From the NCBI GenBank assembly GCA_036936605.1, contig JAUPFV010000004.1:93088334-93152333 (forward strand): a DNA stretch of 64,000 bases, written 5' to 3'. Below, one piece after another: positions 1-9,397 of this stretch. Made by a program: the position numbers and the translations under genes. This DNA comes from Limnanthes douglasii subsp. nivea. Lineage: Eukaryota; Streptophyta; Magnoliopsida; Brassicales; Limnanthaceae. The notes beneath the pieces are model-generated. The model ran no database searches, was not told the origin of the DNA, and saw only the letters and a list, made by a program, of their open reading frames with translations. Position 1 is the first letter of the stretch, and every line of letters starts with the position of its first letter.

Positions 1-1181
1 AAACCCTTGAGGCTGAGAAGCCCTCTAGTAAGTCCCCGGAGGTGGTCGTTATAGAAGATAAAGTGTGGGGCCCGGAGAGAGGGGAGAAGGGAAAAAAATA
101 TCCCACCGCCGGTGGTGTAACAGATGAAAATGTTTGTACACGATCTGGGGTCAGGCGGTTCGTTAGTGAATGTTGTGGTGCCTGAAGATCCCCTCTCACA
201 GAGGTCAGATATAGCCGAGGATGGGGCTCAACAGACCGAGCGGATGCCCTCAATTAAATTAGTGATGTCTGCGGCCTCGCAAATGATGATTGATCAACTG
301 CGGCATGACTATGACCTATCTTTTTATGATACACTGCCAATAAATGAGATGTTGCAACGTCAAATGGATTTGGCGCTGGAGGTAAACAATTTAAACTTAT
401 ATGCTCTTGTCATGAAGTTGTTTTTATTCACAGGAAATGATAGTCGTATTAAAGCCATTGGTTTGCGTTTTTACAGATACAATATAATTTACACGCCCTT
501 GCATATCGGCGCATCTCTTCGGCCGATATCAGAATGGTGGAGAAGTGGAAACCGAAGCCTCTTTTTTTTGGCTCAGTTCGAGGCCTGACCATCGAACTAG
601 CTCGGTTTAAGAACACCTATGGTGTAGCGAGGCAGCGGGCGGACAAAGCGTTGAAGGAGAATGAGGAGATGTTACGATAATTGGGTAAAGCATGTACTGA
701 GAGGGATGTGGAGAATAAGCATAGCTTAGAGGCAATGAACAACACCACACTGCTATCTGCACAGAATAATGAACTGTTGAAAAAGAATAACACGCTGATC
801 ACTCAGAATTCCCAGTTGTTAGAACCGAATGTGCGTCAGGTGGGCAAGGTAGAGGAGCAGGCTTCAATGATGGATGATCTAACGGTAGAACTAGCTGGAT
901 TAAAAGTATAGATGGCTACACTTCAGAAAGAAAGATAGGAAAGGTGTGCTGAAATTTCAGAGCTGAAGAGGAAGGATGCTGCAGATTTAGAGGCAATGGA
1001 GTGGTAAGTAATGCAAGTGGCCATGGGTATGATCCACAAGGACAAATTGAAGCTTGTGGCTGAGCTGATGGTGCAGAATCCGTAAATGGATCTGGGTCCT
1101 CGTAAGAAGTTGCTTGCTGGTTTGGAGAAGGAGAAGCCAGGTTCCTTAGCGGAGGCTGCGTGCAAATATGCTAATCCTTAA
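1..1181 (+). pseudogene. Element A antisense additional ORF, C-terminal part (decayed)
   Basis: C-terminal half of a Tat-type additional ORF (aORF), entering from the left edge. Frames change and stops interrupt it, but the readable pieces at 3-183, 124-588, 590-911 and 912-1181 give an acidic/lysine-rich linker followed by a long coiled coil with many K, E, N, Q and L residues (about 590-1180). The layout matches the aORF of element C, whose C-terminal third is also coiled coil. It lies on the strand opposite the A pol gene and downstream of it, as in C, B and G. The N-terminal conserved domain is outside the window. Function of this ORF family is not established. Confidence 0.6.
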
Positions 1182-1800
1182 GATTAAGTACTTGTAAAGA
1201 CTTGCCAGTTTGCGGCCGATAAGGCCGTTTTCTTAGTGTTTATATTTATACTTTTTGGAATGGTTGCTCATGGATCATTAATGGTAGAACTTATTTATTG
1301 GAGCTTGTGTGTTTATACTTTTTGACTTGTTTACATCTTGAAATTTTTCTGTAAGATCGAGTATAGTGGGGCCCATTGTGTAACTTATGACTAGTAAATT
1401 AGCCATAGCTAAGTTTGCAAAGCGACCGGTTCAGCCATTTGGGCAACCTAGTAGGCTTGGAGTAGTTCGCTATGATAATACATAAGTGGATAATACACAG
1501 TATGGCCCGTTAACATAGCCCATTGAGCGTGGCCAATCAACCCGTTTGTCTTGTTTTAGATCTTGTCTAAGTAGGGCACAATATGGCCCCTGTTACGTAG
1601 ACTTTTAGGCGTGGTCAGTGGCCCTACCACAGAGTTACATAAAATAAATATAAACAACACAAGGGCAAAAATGATAAATATATTTTATTGATAATATTGG
1701 ATATGGATAGATGTCTCGTTAAAAAACCCTTCCGCACCCTCAAAAAAGAAAACGAGCGCATCTTGTTCTTACATCGTATGTGATATAACTTAAGGTGACT
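1182..1800. other. Spacer between aORF and pol of element A
   Basis: Non-coding. Contains loosely repeated 'ggcccattg / ggcccgttaa / ggcccctgtta' phrases at about 1370-1620, resembling the repeat-filled pol-aORF spacer of element C. No other feature seen. Confidence 0.5.
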
Positions 1801-2830
1801 GATGTTTCAAGGATGTTTAAGGGCATTGCCCTCTACATCGGCAAGGCAGAACGCTTCATGTTGTCCATTAGTAATTATTGTGTATGATCCTTTCCAATTG
1901 GGGCCGAGTTTTCCTAACTTTTGGTCGCCTGCTCCATGGAAGAACTTTTTTCATGACGAGGTTGCCAATTTTGAAATTCTATGGTCGAATTTTAGAGTTA
2001 AAATGACCCCGCATCAAACTTATGTAGTGCTCCGCTCTTAGGCGCACTTGATCTCGCCGTTTTTTAATTAACTCAATATCCATTGCACACCCGGTGTCAT
2101 TGTCTGTCTCTGAGTAGTTAGCTGCATGGTGAGTGGTAACTAGCATTTCTGCTGGTACGAAGGCCTCAGATCCGTACACAAGGGCGAAGGGAGTCTCACT
2201 TGTAGTGGTCGGGGGGTAGTACGATAAGCCTATAAAACTTTGGCCAGTTTGTCTGGCCATTACCTTTTGCCCATTCAACTTCTTTTTTATACCATCCAAG
2301 ACAGTACGATTGGTTACCTCGACTTGTCCATTTTCTTGTGGGTAGTATGGGGTGGAAAAATATTAGGTGATACCGAATCTTTTGCAAAAAATAGAGAGCA
2401 CAATGTTTTGGAACTGAGGCCCATTGTCCGCCATTAAAACCTGCCGGATACAAAAACGTGTGAGGATTTGGTGGTGTATGAAGTCGCATAACTCTTAAGA
2501 CCGGGTTCGAGCCATTGCTTTGGCCTCTACCCACTTGGTAAAGTAATCAACCGCAACTACCAAAAATTATCGTCGGTCTGTAGCAATTGGTAAAGGTCTA
2601 ACAAGGTCGATATCCTATTTGTCAAAGGGGCAAGGAATAGGGTTTGCTTACATGGGCTCGCTCGGCATATTGGCGGTGTTAGCGTATTGGTGGCAAACAT
2701 GACATTGATGGACCAGATGCTCGACATCGGCTGCGTGTTCAGGCCAATAATACCCGACGAGAAAAAATCTGCGGATAAGACTGCGATGGCCGCATTGTGT
2801 CCCAGCTTCTCCTGCATGTAAATCATGAAG
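1800..2830 (-). pseudogene. Element A integrase (decayed)
   Basis: Reads on the minus strand as the C-terminal part of a Ty3/gypsy integrase. The piece at 1979-2299 has the segment after the catalytic core (ETPFALVYGSEAFVPAE, then a KKRRDQVRLRAEHY helix), comparable with SPFDLVYGMDVVVPSE in element C. The piece at 2300-2830 carries the catalytic core and zinc-binding region in shifted frames. Several stops and frameshifts are present, so it cannot give a working enzyme. It is the 3'-most pol domain of element A. Confidence 0.7.
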
Positions 2831-3640
2831 GACTGAAGTGACCTCTTCTCTATCTAAGCATCACAGCAGCGGCCTGGTCGTACTTTTGTGATATATTATG
2901 TTATCGATTAAACAGTACTTGGCCGCTTTTATCTATAAAGCACGAGCGAGGGCTTTATCTGTTGGTAGTGTTCCATGGGTGAAATACAGTAGAAAAGGAC
3001 TTCGCCAATCTTGAGTGTTGTCAATCGAACATACCGAGGATGGCTGAAGGTAATGAGCGGTGCTAGGGAGCGCCCGAGTAACAGGGAGAGGGTGGTTGGC
3101 TGCCGCAACTACTTTCGGTAAGGTGTTAGCTTTAGAATTCTTGAGGAAAGGTATTTGTTAATATTGGACAGATTGGAAATCCGCTTCACACTTTTTGAGT
3201 ATCGCGAGATAAGTTCGAGTTATCTTATTTTCTGCATAAAAATTTCCCTTAGCGTGGTTTATAACTAGCTGGGAGTCCGAGCATACATGAAGATTGGTGG
3301 CGCCGCAGATTTGTGCCAAACACATGCCCCCACTAACTGCCTCATATGCTTCATCGTTATTAGTTGCTGGAAAATTAAAACAGATTGTCTGTTTGATCTG
3401 ATCTCCGGTTGGTGTACACAGAGGAATTCATGCGCCTCCCCCAGATTTAGATGAGGCCCCATCAGCTTCCAAGGTCCAAGTGTTCTTCTCGGTACAGGTG
3501 GTGAGGTCATCGTCTGGCGGCCGGGAGGCTGAGAGTTCTGTTAAAAAAGCGGTCACAACCTGGCACTTAATCGCCCTGCGCGGCTCGAATTTGATGTCAT
3601 ATTCACCCAACTCAATCGACCACTTAGTTAGTCGTCCTAA
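2831..3640 (-). pseudogene. Element A RNase H (decayed)
   Basis: Minus-strand pieces at 3428-3610 and 3265-3510 match the RNase H entry of Tat elements: the start GEYDIKFEPRRAIKCQVV corresponds to GDFDITFEPRTAIKAQVL in element C, followed by an ADGASS motif in place of the catalytic TDGGSN. The two pieces are in different frames. The stretch 2831-3260 is the link to integrase and is too degenerate to translate cleanly. Confidence 0.65.
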
Positions 3641-4963
3641 AATATTGGAGTTTGTAGTACGTTACGTAGAGGAGAATATGTACGGACGGTGATAGTATGA
3701 CCTTGAAAGTATGGTCGCATCTTGCGAGCTGCCACTACCAAACCCAAAGCAAGTTTTTCAAGATCCATATATCGTGTCTTTATATCGGCTAATAGTTTAC
3801 TAGTATAATAAATAGGGATATCACGCTGACAGCATGAGTAGAGATGGAAAAATATACATACAAAGAGTCACATGGTGCCGGAGCTGTGAGTATTTCGGGC
3901 GAGGTGAGGTAAAGGTTTAGGTTGGTGAACGCTATGTCGCATTCGTTGTTCCAATAAAATTTCTTTGCACCCCGTAATACACCAAAGAAAGGGTGACTTT
4001 TATCAGAGACCTTTGAAATGAAGCAGAATAGGGCCGCGAGGCGTCTGGTGAGGCACTAAACTTCTTTGATGTTAGACGGGGGCGTCATTTGTATCAACGC
4101 CTGCAATTAAGTAGGGTCGGCCTCTATCCATTTTTTTGCTTACCATGTAACCCAAAAAAATTCGTGCTTGAACATTAAAAGAGAATTTTAAGAGGTTCAA
4201 CTTTAGGTTATACTTACATAATATTGTGAAAACGTTTCTTAATGCTTCTAAGTGTCAGTCGAGATCATTAGTTTTGACGATCATGTCGTCAATGTATGCC
4301 TCCATGTGATGGCATAAATGGTCTTTGAAAATCTGGTTGACGAGGCGCTGATATGTGGAGCCGACATTTTTTAGTCCGAAATACATGACTGTGTAGTAGT
4401 AAAGGCCGCGCTCAGTCTGGAAGGCAGTATGCTTCTCATCTCTTGGGAGCATTCAGATTTGATTGTAACCTGAGTACGCGTCCATGAATGACATATATTC
4501 ACAGCCAGACTAAAATTCTACCAACTGTTCGATGCGAGGCAGAGAGAAAGCATCCTTGGGCACGCTTTATTCAAATCGGTAAAATCGACGCACATGCACC
4601 AGTCACCACCCTTATTTTTTTTCCAAGAATGTGATAACAATCCATACTGGATACTACATGTGCCGAATATGACCGGGCTTAAGTAATTTAGTGACTTTCG
4701 AAGCAGTTGTTGCTTCCTTTTCAATAGAGAAAGACCGACGCTTTTGTAGTACTGGTTTGGCATACCTGTCGATCGTTAACTCATGATATATGACAGATAG
4801 GTCGACCCATGTTACGTCCTCGGCAGTCCAGGCAAAAATATCCAAATTTTGATGTAATAAAATTACCCATAAATTTTTAAAACCTACCAATGCGAAGGAC
4901 ATGCCCGTCTGCTAGAATTTCGTCAATGACGCCCTCTGGCTCGATGTCCTGCTCCTCATTGTC
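3641..4963 (-). pseudogene. Element A reverse transcriptase (decayed)
   Basis: Minus-strand RT broken by frameshifts. Readable: the pre-RT region DIFAWTAEDVTWVD (about 4830), VLQKRRSFSIEKEA, the CVDFTDLNKACP block (about 4570), RGLYYYTVMYFGLKNVGSTYQRLVNQIF (about 4360) and the catalytic box YIDDM at about 4280. The YIDD residues are intact here, unlike in element C. Everything beyond about 4250 (fingers-thumb and connection) is in mixed frames. Confidence 0.75.
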
Positions 4964-5640
4964 CTAGGGGTCATCCATGAGATCGGGTGAGAGGGATTTT
5001 ACTGGTGGTTCGACCTCCCCCTCGTCGGCTAGTTGTTATCTGATTGGCTTGCTTGGATCCACGATCACCGAGTAGCAGGTATGTGCCTTTTGTTGGCTGC
5101 AGCGGATAACACCTACAAAATTTCCAATGGGATATTTGACATATTGGCGGAACGTGCAAGGAGTTGCTTCCATTATATGAAACCATGGGTGTCCTATAAT
5201 CACATGGTAAGGGCTCGGAGCATCCGAGATTAGAAAGATGGTTTTGAGTTCTTTTTTTTGTTGCTCCATGTCCTGCCTTTACAAGTAGCTCGACTTCTCC
5301 GACACATTGGAATGTTTTTCCTTTATACCCCGTTAGGGTGCGTTGTGTTGACTTATACTGAGGCACTCCCAGCATTTGGTCGTAGCTGGCTTTGAAAATA
5401 ATATTGCCCGAGCTACCTCCATCTACCAATATCTTAGTCATCATTACCCCTCCGACATCCAGCGTTATTGTCAGGGCGCCCTCATGAGGGGTGGCTATAC
5501 CTCGCATATCATCATCATTAAATATCAGGTTGGCTATTGGTTCCCGATAGCTACTGTAAGAGGAATTTCCTACAAAAAATACCTTCTAGTCCTCCCTTGA
5601 CCTCTTCCTCGCGTGGTGATACGCCTCCGTTTAAGAACCC
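4964..5640 (-). pseudogene. Element A aspartic protease (decayed)
   Basis: Retropepsin-like segment. The active-site loop is LVDGGSSGNI at about 5400 (D-G-G instead of the usual D-T/S-G), followed by a flap-like TGYKGKTFQCVGEVELLV stretch; the second half (5036-5269) contains PYHVIIGHPWFH, equivalent to SYNAILGRSWSS in element C. The two halves are in different frames, and the linker to RT has further stops. Confidence 0.7.
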
Positions 5641-7371
5641 CCTCCAGATATGGTGAGCATTCATTATTGCTTCCTTGATTCATCAGTTTTATCCTCTTGT
5701 CGAGAAGTGAGCTTACTTTGTCGTGGTTCTTCTCATCTAGTATTATAACCCTTTAGTGTGTTGTCTTGAAATTTCGGTTCTTGTTTTCAGACAAACTGTA
5801 TTAAGATGTCGTTGTCGACCAACCTTTGTATCTCTTCTTGTAGCTGCCAACAATCATTAGTCGCATGGCCGTGATCATTGTGATATGCGTAGAAATATCG
5901 GGTGGATCATTTATAGCTTGGGGCGGACATAGTCCTAGGGGATTGATATCATAGCCTGTCTTGGGTGCGGTCGTAAATGGTGGAAATCGATTTTTTGTGA
6001 GTTGGGTGAATTGTCGTGAAGGATTTTAATAGGCCGCGGGGCGTTGGTTGGTTATAAATCTCGTGGATTCTCTATGGGGATCTATCACTGCTTCTCAAAG
6101 ATGCCCCTCGATACCCGTCAGCACTCCTTGATGACTCTCTACGATATCCCTTTTCGTTCCTTCTGTTATCATCCACATATATTTTGGTATCCAGAATAGT
6201 TTCCCCTAATAACTGAGGGACCTTAGTGACGTCATCTACTTTAATGAATTGGTCTGCTCGTGCCAGAAGGTCACCTATTTTGTCACATGGAAACATTATC
6301 AAATTAGCATATAACTTACCTTGCATGTCCAATCCTCGCTTTAAGGAGACGACCGCCATATTTTCTGCAAGATCGGGAAGTTTGTTCATGGCATGTACAA
6401 ATCTCCTAATATACCTTTTAAGAGGCTTGCCCCTCTTTTGGTAAAGGTTCGTGATGGAATTAGGTTTCTGCTGTAGCTCATTCTTACATATGAATCTATT
6501 CCTGAATACGCTCCAAAGTCCTGCAAAATTACTTATTGTACCCTTAGGCATGCTACCGAACCACTCCATCACGTTACCTTTGAGGTTCATTAAAAGGGCC
6601 CTGCATAACATCGCATCGTTTGGGTTAAAAACTAGCATCATGTTTCTGAATTGTTCCAAATGTCTTTCTGGGTCTCCCGATCCGCCATACGCTTCCAAAC
6701 GAAAGGGATCAAACTTCCTTGGGAGCCATGCGACAAGGATTTTCTCTACAAAGGACGACTCTTTAAGAACGATCAGCCATAGTCGGGCGTACGTGATCAT
6801 ATTGTTCATCCATTCCTTCTTTGTCATTTTTCAGGGATGCCTGCTTATGGCGTTTCCGTCTACTCCTTTCCCCCCATCCTTCATCATGCTTGTCTTTTTT
6901 GGAGGATCATTCTCTTATCACAACTCGGCTTACCTCGATAGCGGACATAGGAAGGCGCTGATGCTCGTCCGTTCGCAACTTCGTGGTCAAAGTGTTGATT
7001 GCTTCTTGTAACTCCGCCATGGTTGCCTTATTTGTTTGATATCTGACTTCTTAGTCTCGATTAGTCATACCTTGTGCCACTTGCATTGTCAGGATCTGCT
7101 GCTCCAAACGCCTAAATTAAGTTGCAACATTTAAAAAGCTGGGCTGAAGAGGTCGATCTGCAAGGTTGGTGACCACTTCCGTGATGGCTGGTGCAACTGG
7201 TGGGTCCACCGCAACCAAAAAGTTCCTCTGTAAGGTCTCTTCAAAGTTTTCCTGGACAGTTGGCAGTGGGAAAGTTGATCTCACGTTCGGTTTCGTTGCT
7301 TGATTAGGGTTAGCCATTGGGATGCGTCTTTCAGTAGGTTCAATATCGATCCCAAATCTTGTTACTACCAA
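5641..7371 (-). pseudogene. Element A gag (decayed)
   Basis: Minus-strand Retrotrans_gag-type capsid. The N-terminal piece is 7117-7371, a central capsid is open for 251 codons at 6072-6827 (FDPFRLEAYGGSGDPERHLEQFRNMM, KGNVMEWFGSMPKGTISNFAGLW), and a zinc-knuckle remnant at about 5800-5900 reads YHNDHGHATNDC, equivalent to CKYHEDVGHDTKDC in element C but lacking the first Cys. Stops separate the pieces. Confidence 0.75.
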
Positions 7372-7404
7372 TGGTGACTAGATTTAAAAAAGGAGGAGGG
7401 TTTT

Positions 7405-7431
7405 TAGGTTCCCCACAAACAGCGCAAAAAA
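7405..7431 (-). other. Element A primer-binding site region
   Basis: Immediately internal to the LTR, the minus strand reads TTGCGCTGTTTGTGGGGAA, a degenerate relative of the element C sequence TGGCGCCGTCTGTGGGA. Position and similarity indicate the tRNA primer-binding site. Confidence 0.55.
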
Positions 7432-7990
7432 TGTTATGAGAAAAACCTAAACACCAATAAACCAAGATAGTAAGTATTATTGATTCGGGAAGATTTTGAA
7501 CATATCCCTATTACATCGTTCTTACCCTTTATTTATACTACTTTTAGTCGTTACTCTCCTTATATATTACACGTGATTAAGATATAAAGACTAAGACTGT
7601 AACATCTGCTGATTATCATCTTTGATCAGTGGTCTTCATTGTAGTCTTTAAGTTTACCTTCAAAAAACACTAGTACGTTATAATGACTGTCCGTTTTCAG
7701 ACTCTCCGAGCAGAGCAGCTTCCATCGGTACGCTCGGTCAGTTTTGTGCTCGCCCGGTCTAGAATGAGTCAGGCTTGACATCCTATATTTTATCTTTCGA
7801 ATTTATACCTGTGAAAATTACATCCCATGCTCGGGATCGGCTTCGAGTGTGCTCGGTCTTAGACCTGATCTGCTTGGTTTAAACATTTATCCCGAGCGCG
7901 CTCGGTCTTAGACCTGCTCTACTTTGCTTAAACACTTATCTCGAGTGTTATCGGTCTTAAACCTTCTCTTCTTGGTTTAAAGGCTTAGCT
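7432..7990 (-). repeat. Element A 5' LTR
   Basis: Starts TGTTATGAG on the plus strand next to the PBS. The right edge is imprecise (7985-7999), where element B code begins. The right third contains about three imperfect copies of a ~49-bp unit rich in 'ctcggtcttagacct' (about 7845-7990). Its partner LTR is off the left edge, so age and target duplication cannot be measured here. Confidence 0.55.
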
Positions 7991-8099
7991 GGCTTTGCAT
8001 CTAATAGTGGCGGCCCAAAAAATAAGACAATATTTTCAAGCCAATTTAATTACTTTTCGAACTTGTTTGCCACTGAAAAATATTTTACAAAGACGGGAT
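7985..8099 (+). pseudogene. Element B RT/RNase H junction, left fragment
   Basis: On the plus strand 8013-8099 reads AQKIRQYFQANLITFRTCLPL, then KNILQRRD, and continues after element C at 19892 as VSGRMTKW. Element C has ARKMRPYFQAH...FPLKSLLQRPDVSGRMTKW in the same place. This proves that B was a contiguous Tat element cut by C. The left boundary against the A LTR is ambiguous by about 15 bp. Confidence 0.85.
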
Positions 8100-8532
8100 T
8101 GAAGAGTTGAAAGATGGTCCGAGGGAGATTTTGTTAGATGAGGATTTGTTGGTAGGGGATTTTGTGATAGAAGAATACTTAAGAGTCAAATCTAGAGAGA
8201 GAAAGTGTTAAAGTAGTAGAGAGAGAAAGTCGTACTATATATCTCGAAATTCGTGAAGCGTGTTTGGTCCTTTTATAGTACAATTGTGGACCCCACACGC
8301 TTTAATTCGGGTTAATTACATCTTTTGGTCCCTGCTCTAAAATTCTTTCCTATTTTGGCTACATCTTTACAATTAACGCACTTTGGCCCTTATACATTTA
8401 TTTCTATGCATTTTGGCCCTTATACATTTATTTCTACGCACTTTAGCCCTTATACATTTATTTCTATGCACTTTGGCCCTTATACATTTATTTCTATGCA
8501 TTTTGGCCCTTGTACATTTATTCTCCTCATCA
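8100..8532 (-). repeat. Element C 3' LTR
   Basis: 433 bp, TG...CA on either strand. About 8382-8526 holds five copies of a 30-bp unit (core 'ggcccttatacatttattt'). A minus-strand TATA-like ATATATAG occurs near 8240. Identical to the 5' LTR except for one base. Confidence 0.97.
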
Positions 8533-8546
8533 GTAGCCCCCCAGTC
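8533..8546 (-). other. Element C polypurine tract
   Basis: The minus strand reads ACTGGGGGGCTAC directly upstream of the 3' LTR start, the expected place for the plus-strand primer. The same block (GTAGCCCCC on the plus strand) abuts the LTR end at 59947, and its reverse complement abuts the LTR end at 63077. Confidence 0.75.
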
Positions 8547-9397
8547 TTAGTAAAAAATTGTTTTGCTAAGACTGAATAATTCTTCTGATCGGCCAAAATC
8601 TCTTCGAACTTCACAGGTCCCTCAGGCCTAAAAGTTGCCTCTTCGAAAAATTGTTCCTTCGAACTTCGTGAATCCCTCGGGCATAAAAGTTGCTTCTTCG
8701 AAATATTGTTCCTTCGAACTCCGTGAATCCCTCGGGCATAAAAGTGAATTACTTAACAAAAGTCTCCTCGAATATCTACCAAGACTCCTTCGAGTTTCTG
8801 CTGTACCAAGTAGCCCCCCAATCCTTGCAACATTTTAAGCCAAATGTTCGTCGGACAATTATATACTTAAGCGAAAAATGTTGCTAGGATTGATGATGTC
8901 ACTGCACAGATACCAATGTCAGCATGCGTTTGAAGAAACGGTACCTATTCTGTTGTCAGAAAACCCTTCCGCTTCCCATGACAACTTCTGACACAAGACT
9001 CTTCATCTTCTACTTTAGCTAAGCCGTCATACATTGCTCACCTATAAGGACCATCATACCCCTAGGCAAACAACATAAAAATGTCCCCGGGCTCCTTTCA
9101 CCAAAGAAGCCCATTAATCTTCTATAAATACCAACCTCTTTCTTCATTAATGCAACTTCTGTTCAATTAACTCTAGAGAGATAAACTGGCGAACAAACCC
9201 CGTCGAATTCCTGAGTGGTTACTGATCAGCAAACGATTCGAAGAGAGGGTTGCTGCTGGTGAGGACGTTAGACCTCGTCCCCCTCCACTGACTACAACTT
9301 TTTTTGGTGCCTGGCCCCTTCGCATAATTCGACGGCCGTTATCCCTCAGGAAGTAGCTCGTCAAAGCTTACTCACCGAAACAAACCCGTCAAGAGAA
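8547..9397 (+). other. Element C spacer with repeats upstream of the antisense ORF
   Basis: Non-coding between polypurine tract and aORF. About 8590-8748 holds ~2.7 copies of a 55-bp unit containing 'ccttcgaac' and 'ccctcgggcat'. The hexamer TTCGAA recurs through 8580-8890. The stretch 9131-9397 would be the 5' leader of the aORF transcript. Confidence 0.7.
9121..9130 (+). promoter_or_regulatory. Candidate TATA box for the antisense ORF
   Basis: TCTATAAATACC, a canonical plant TATA box, 268 bp upstream of the aORF ATG and on its strand. The related ORF in fragment G also has CTATAAATAG upstream, at 62475-62484. Transcription from it is inferred, not shown. Confidence 0.6.

Noticed and set aside
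4964..4966. TAG in the protease-RT linker of element A as a counterpart of the C readthrough site
   Set aside because: Followed by GAC AAT rather than CARYYA and surrounded by frameshifts; cannot be separated from general decay.
8325..8579. 84-codon ORF in the C LTR and its twin at 19679
   Set aside because: Reads the 30-bp LTR repeats; non-coding by position and repeated composition.
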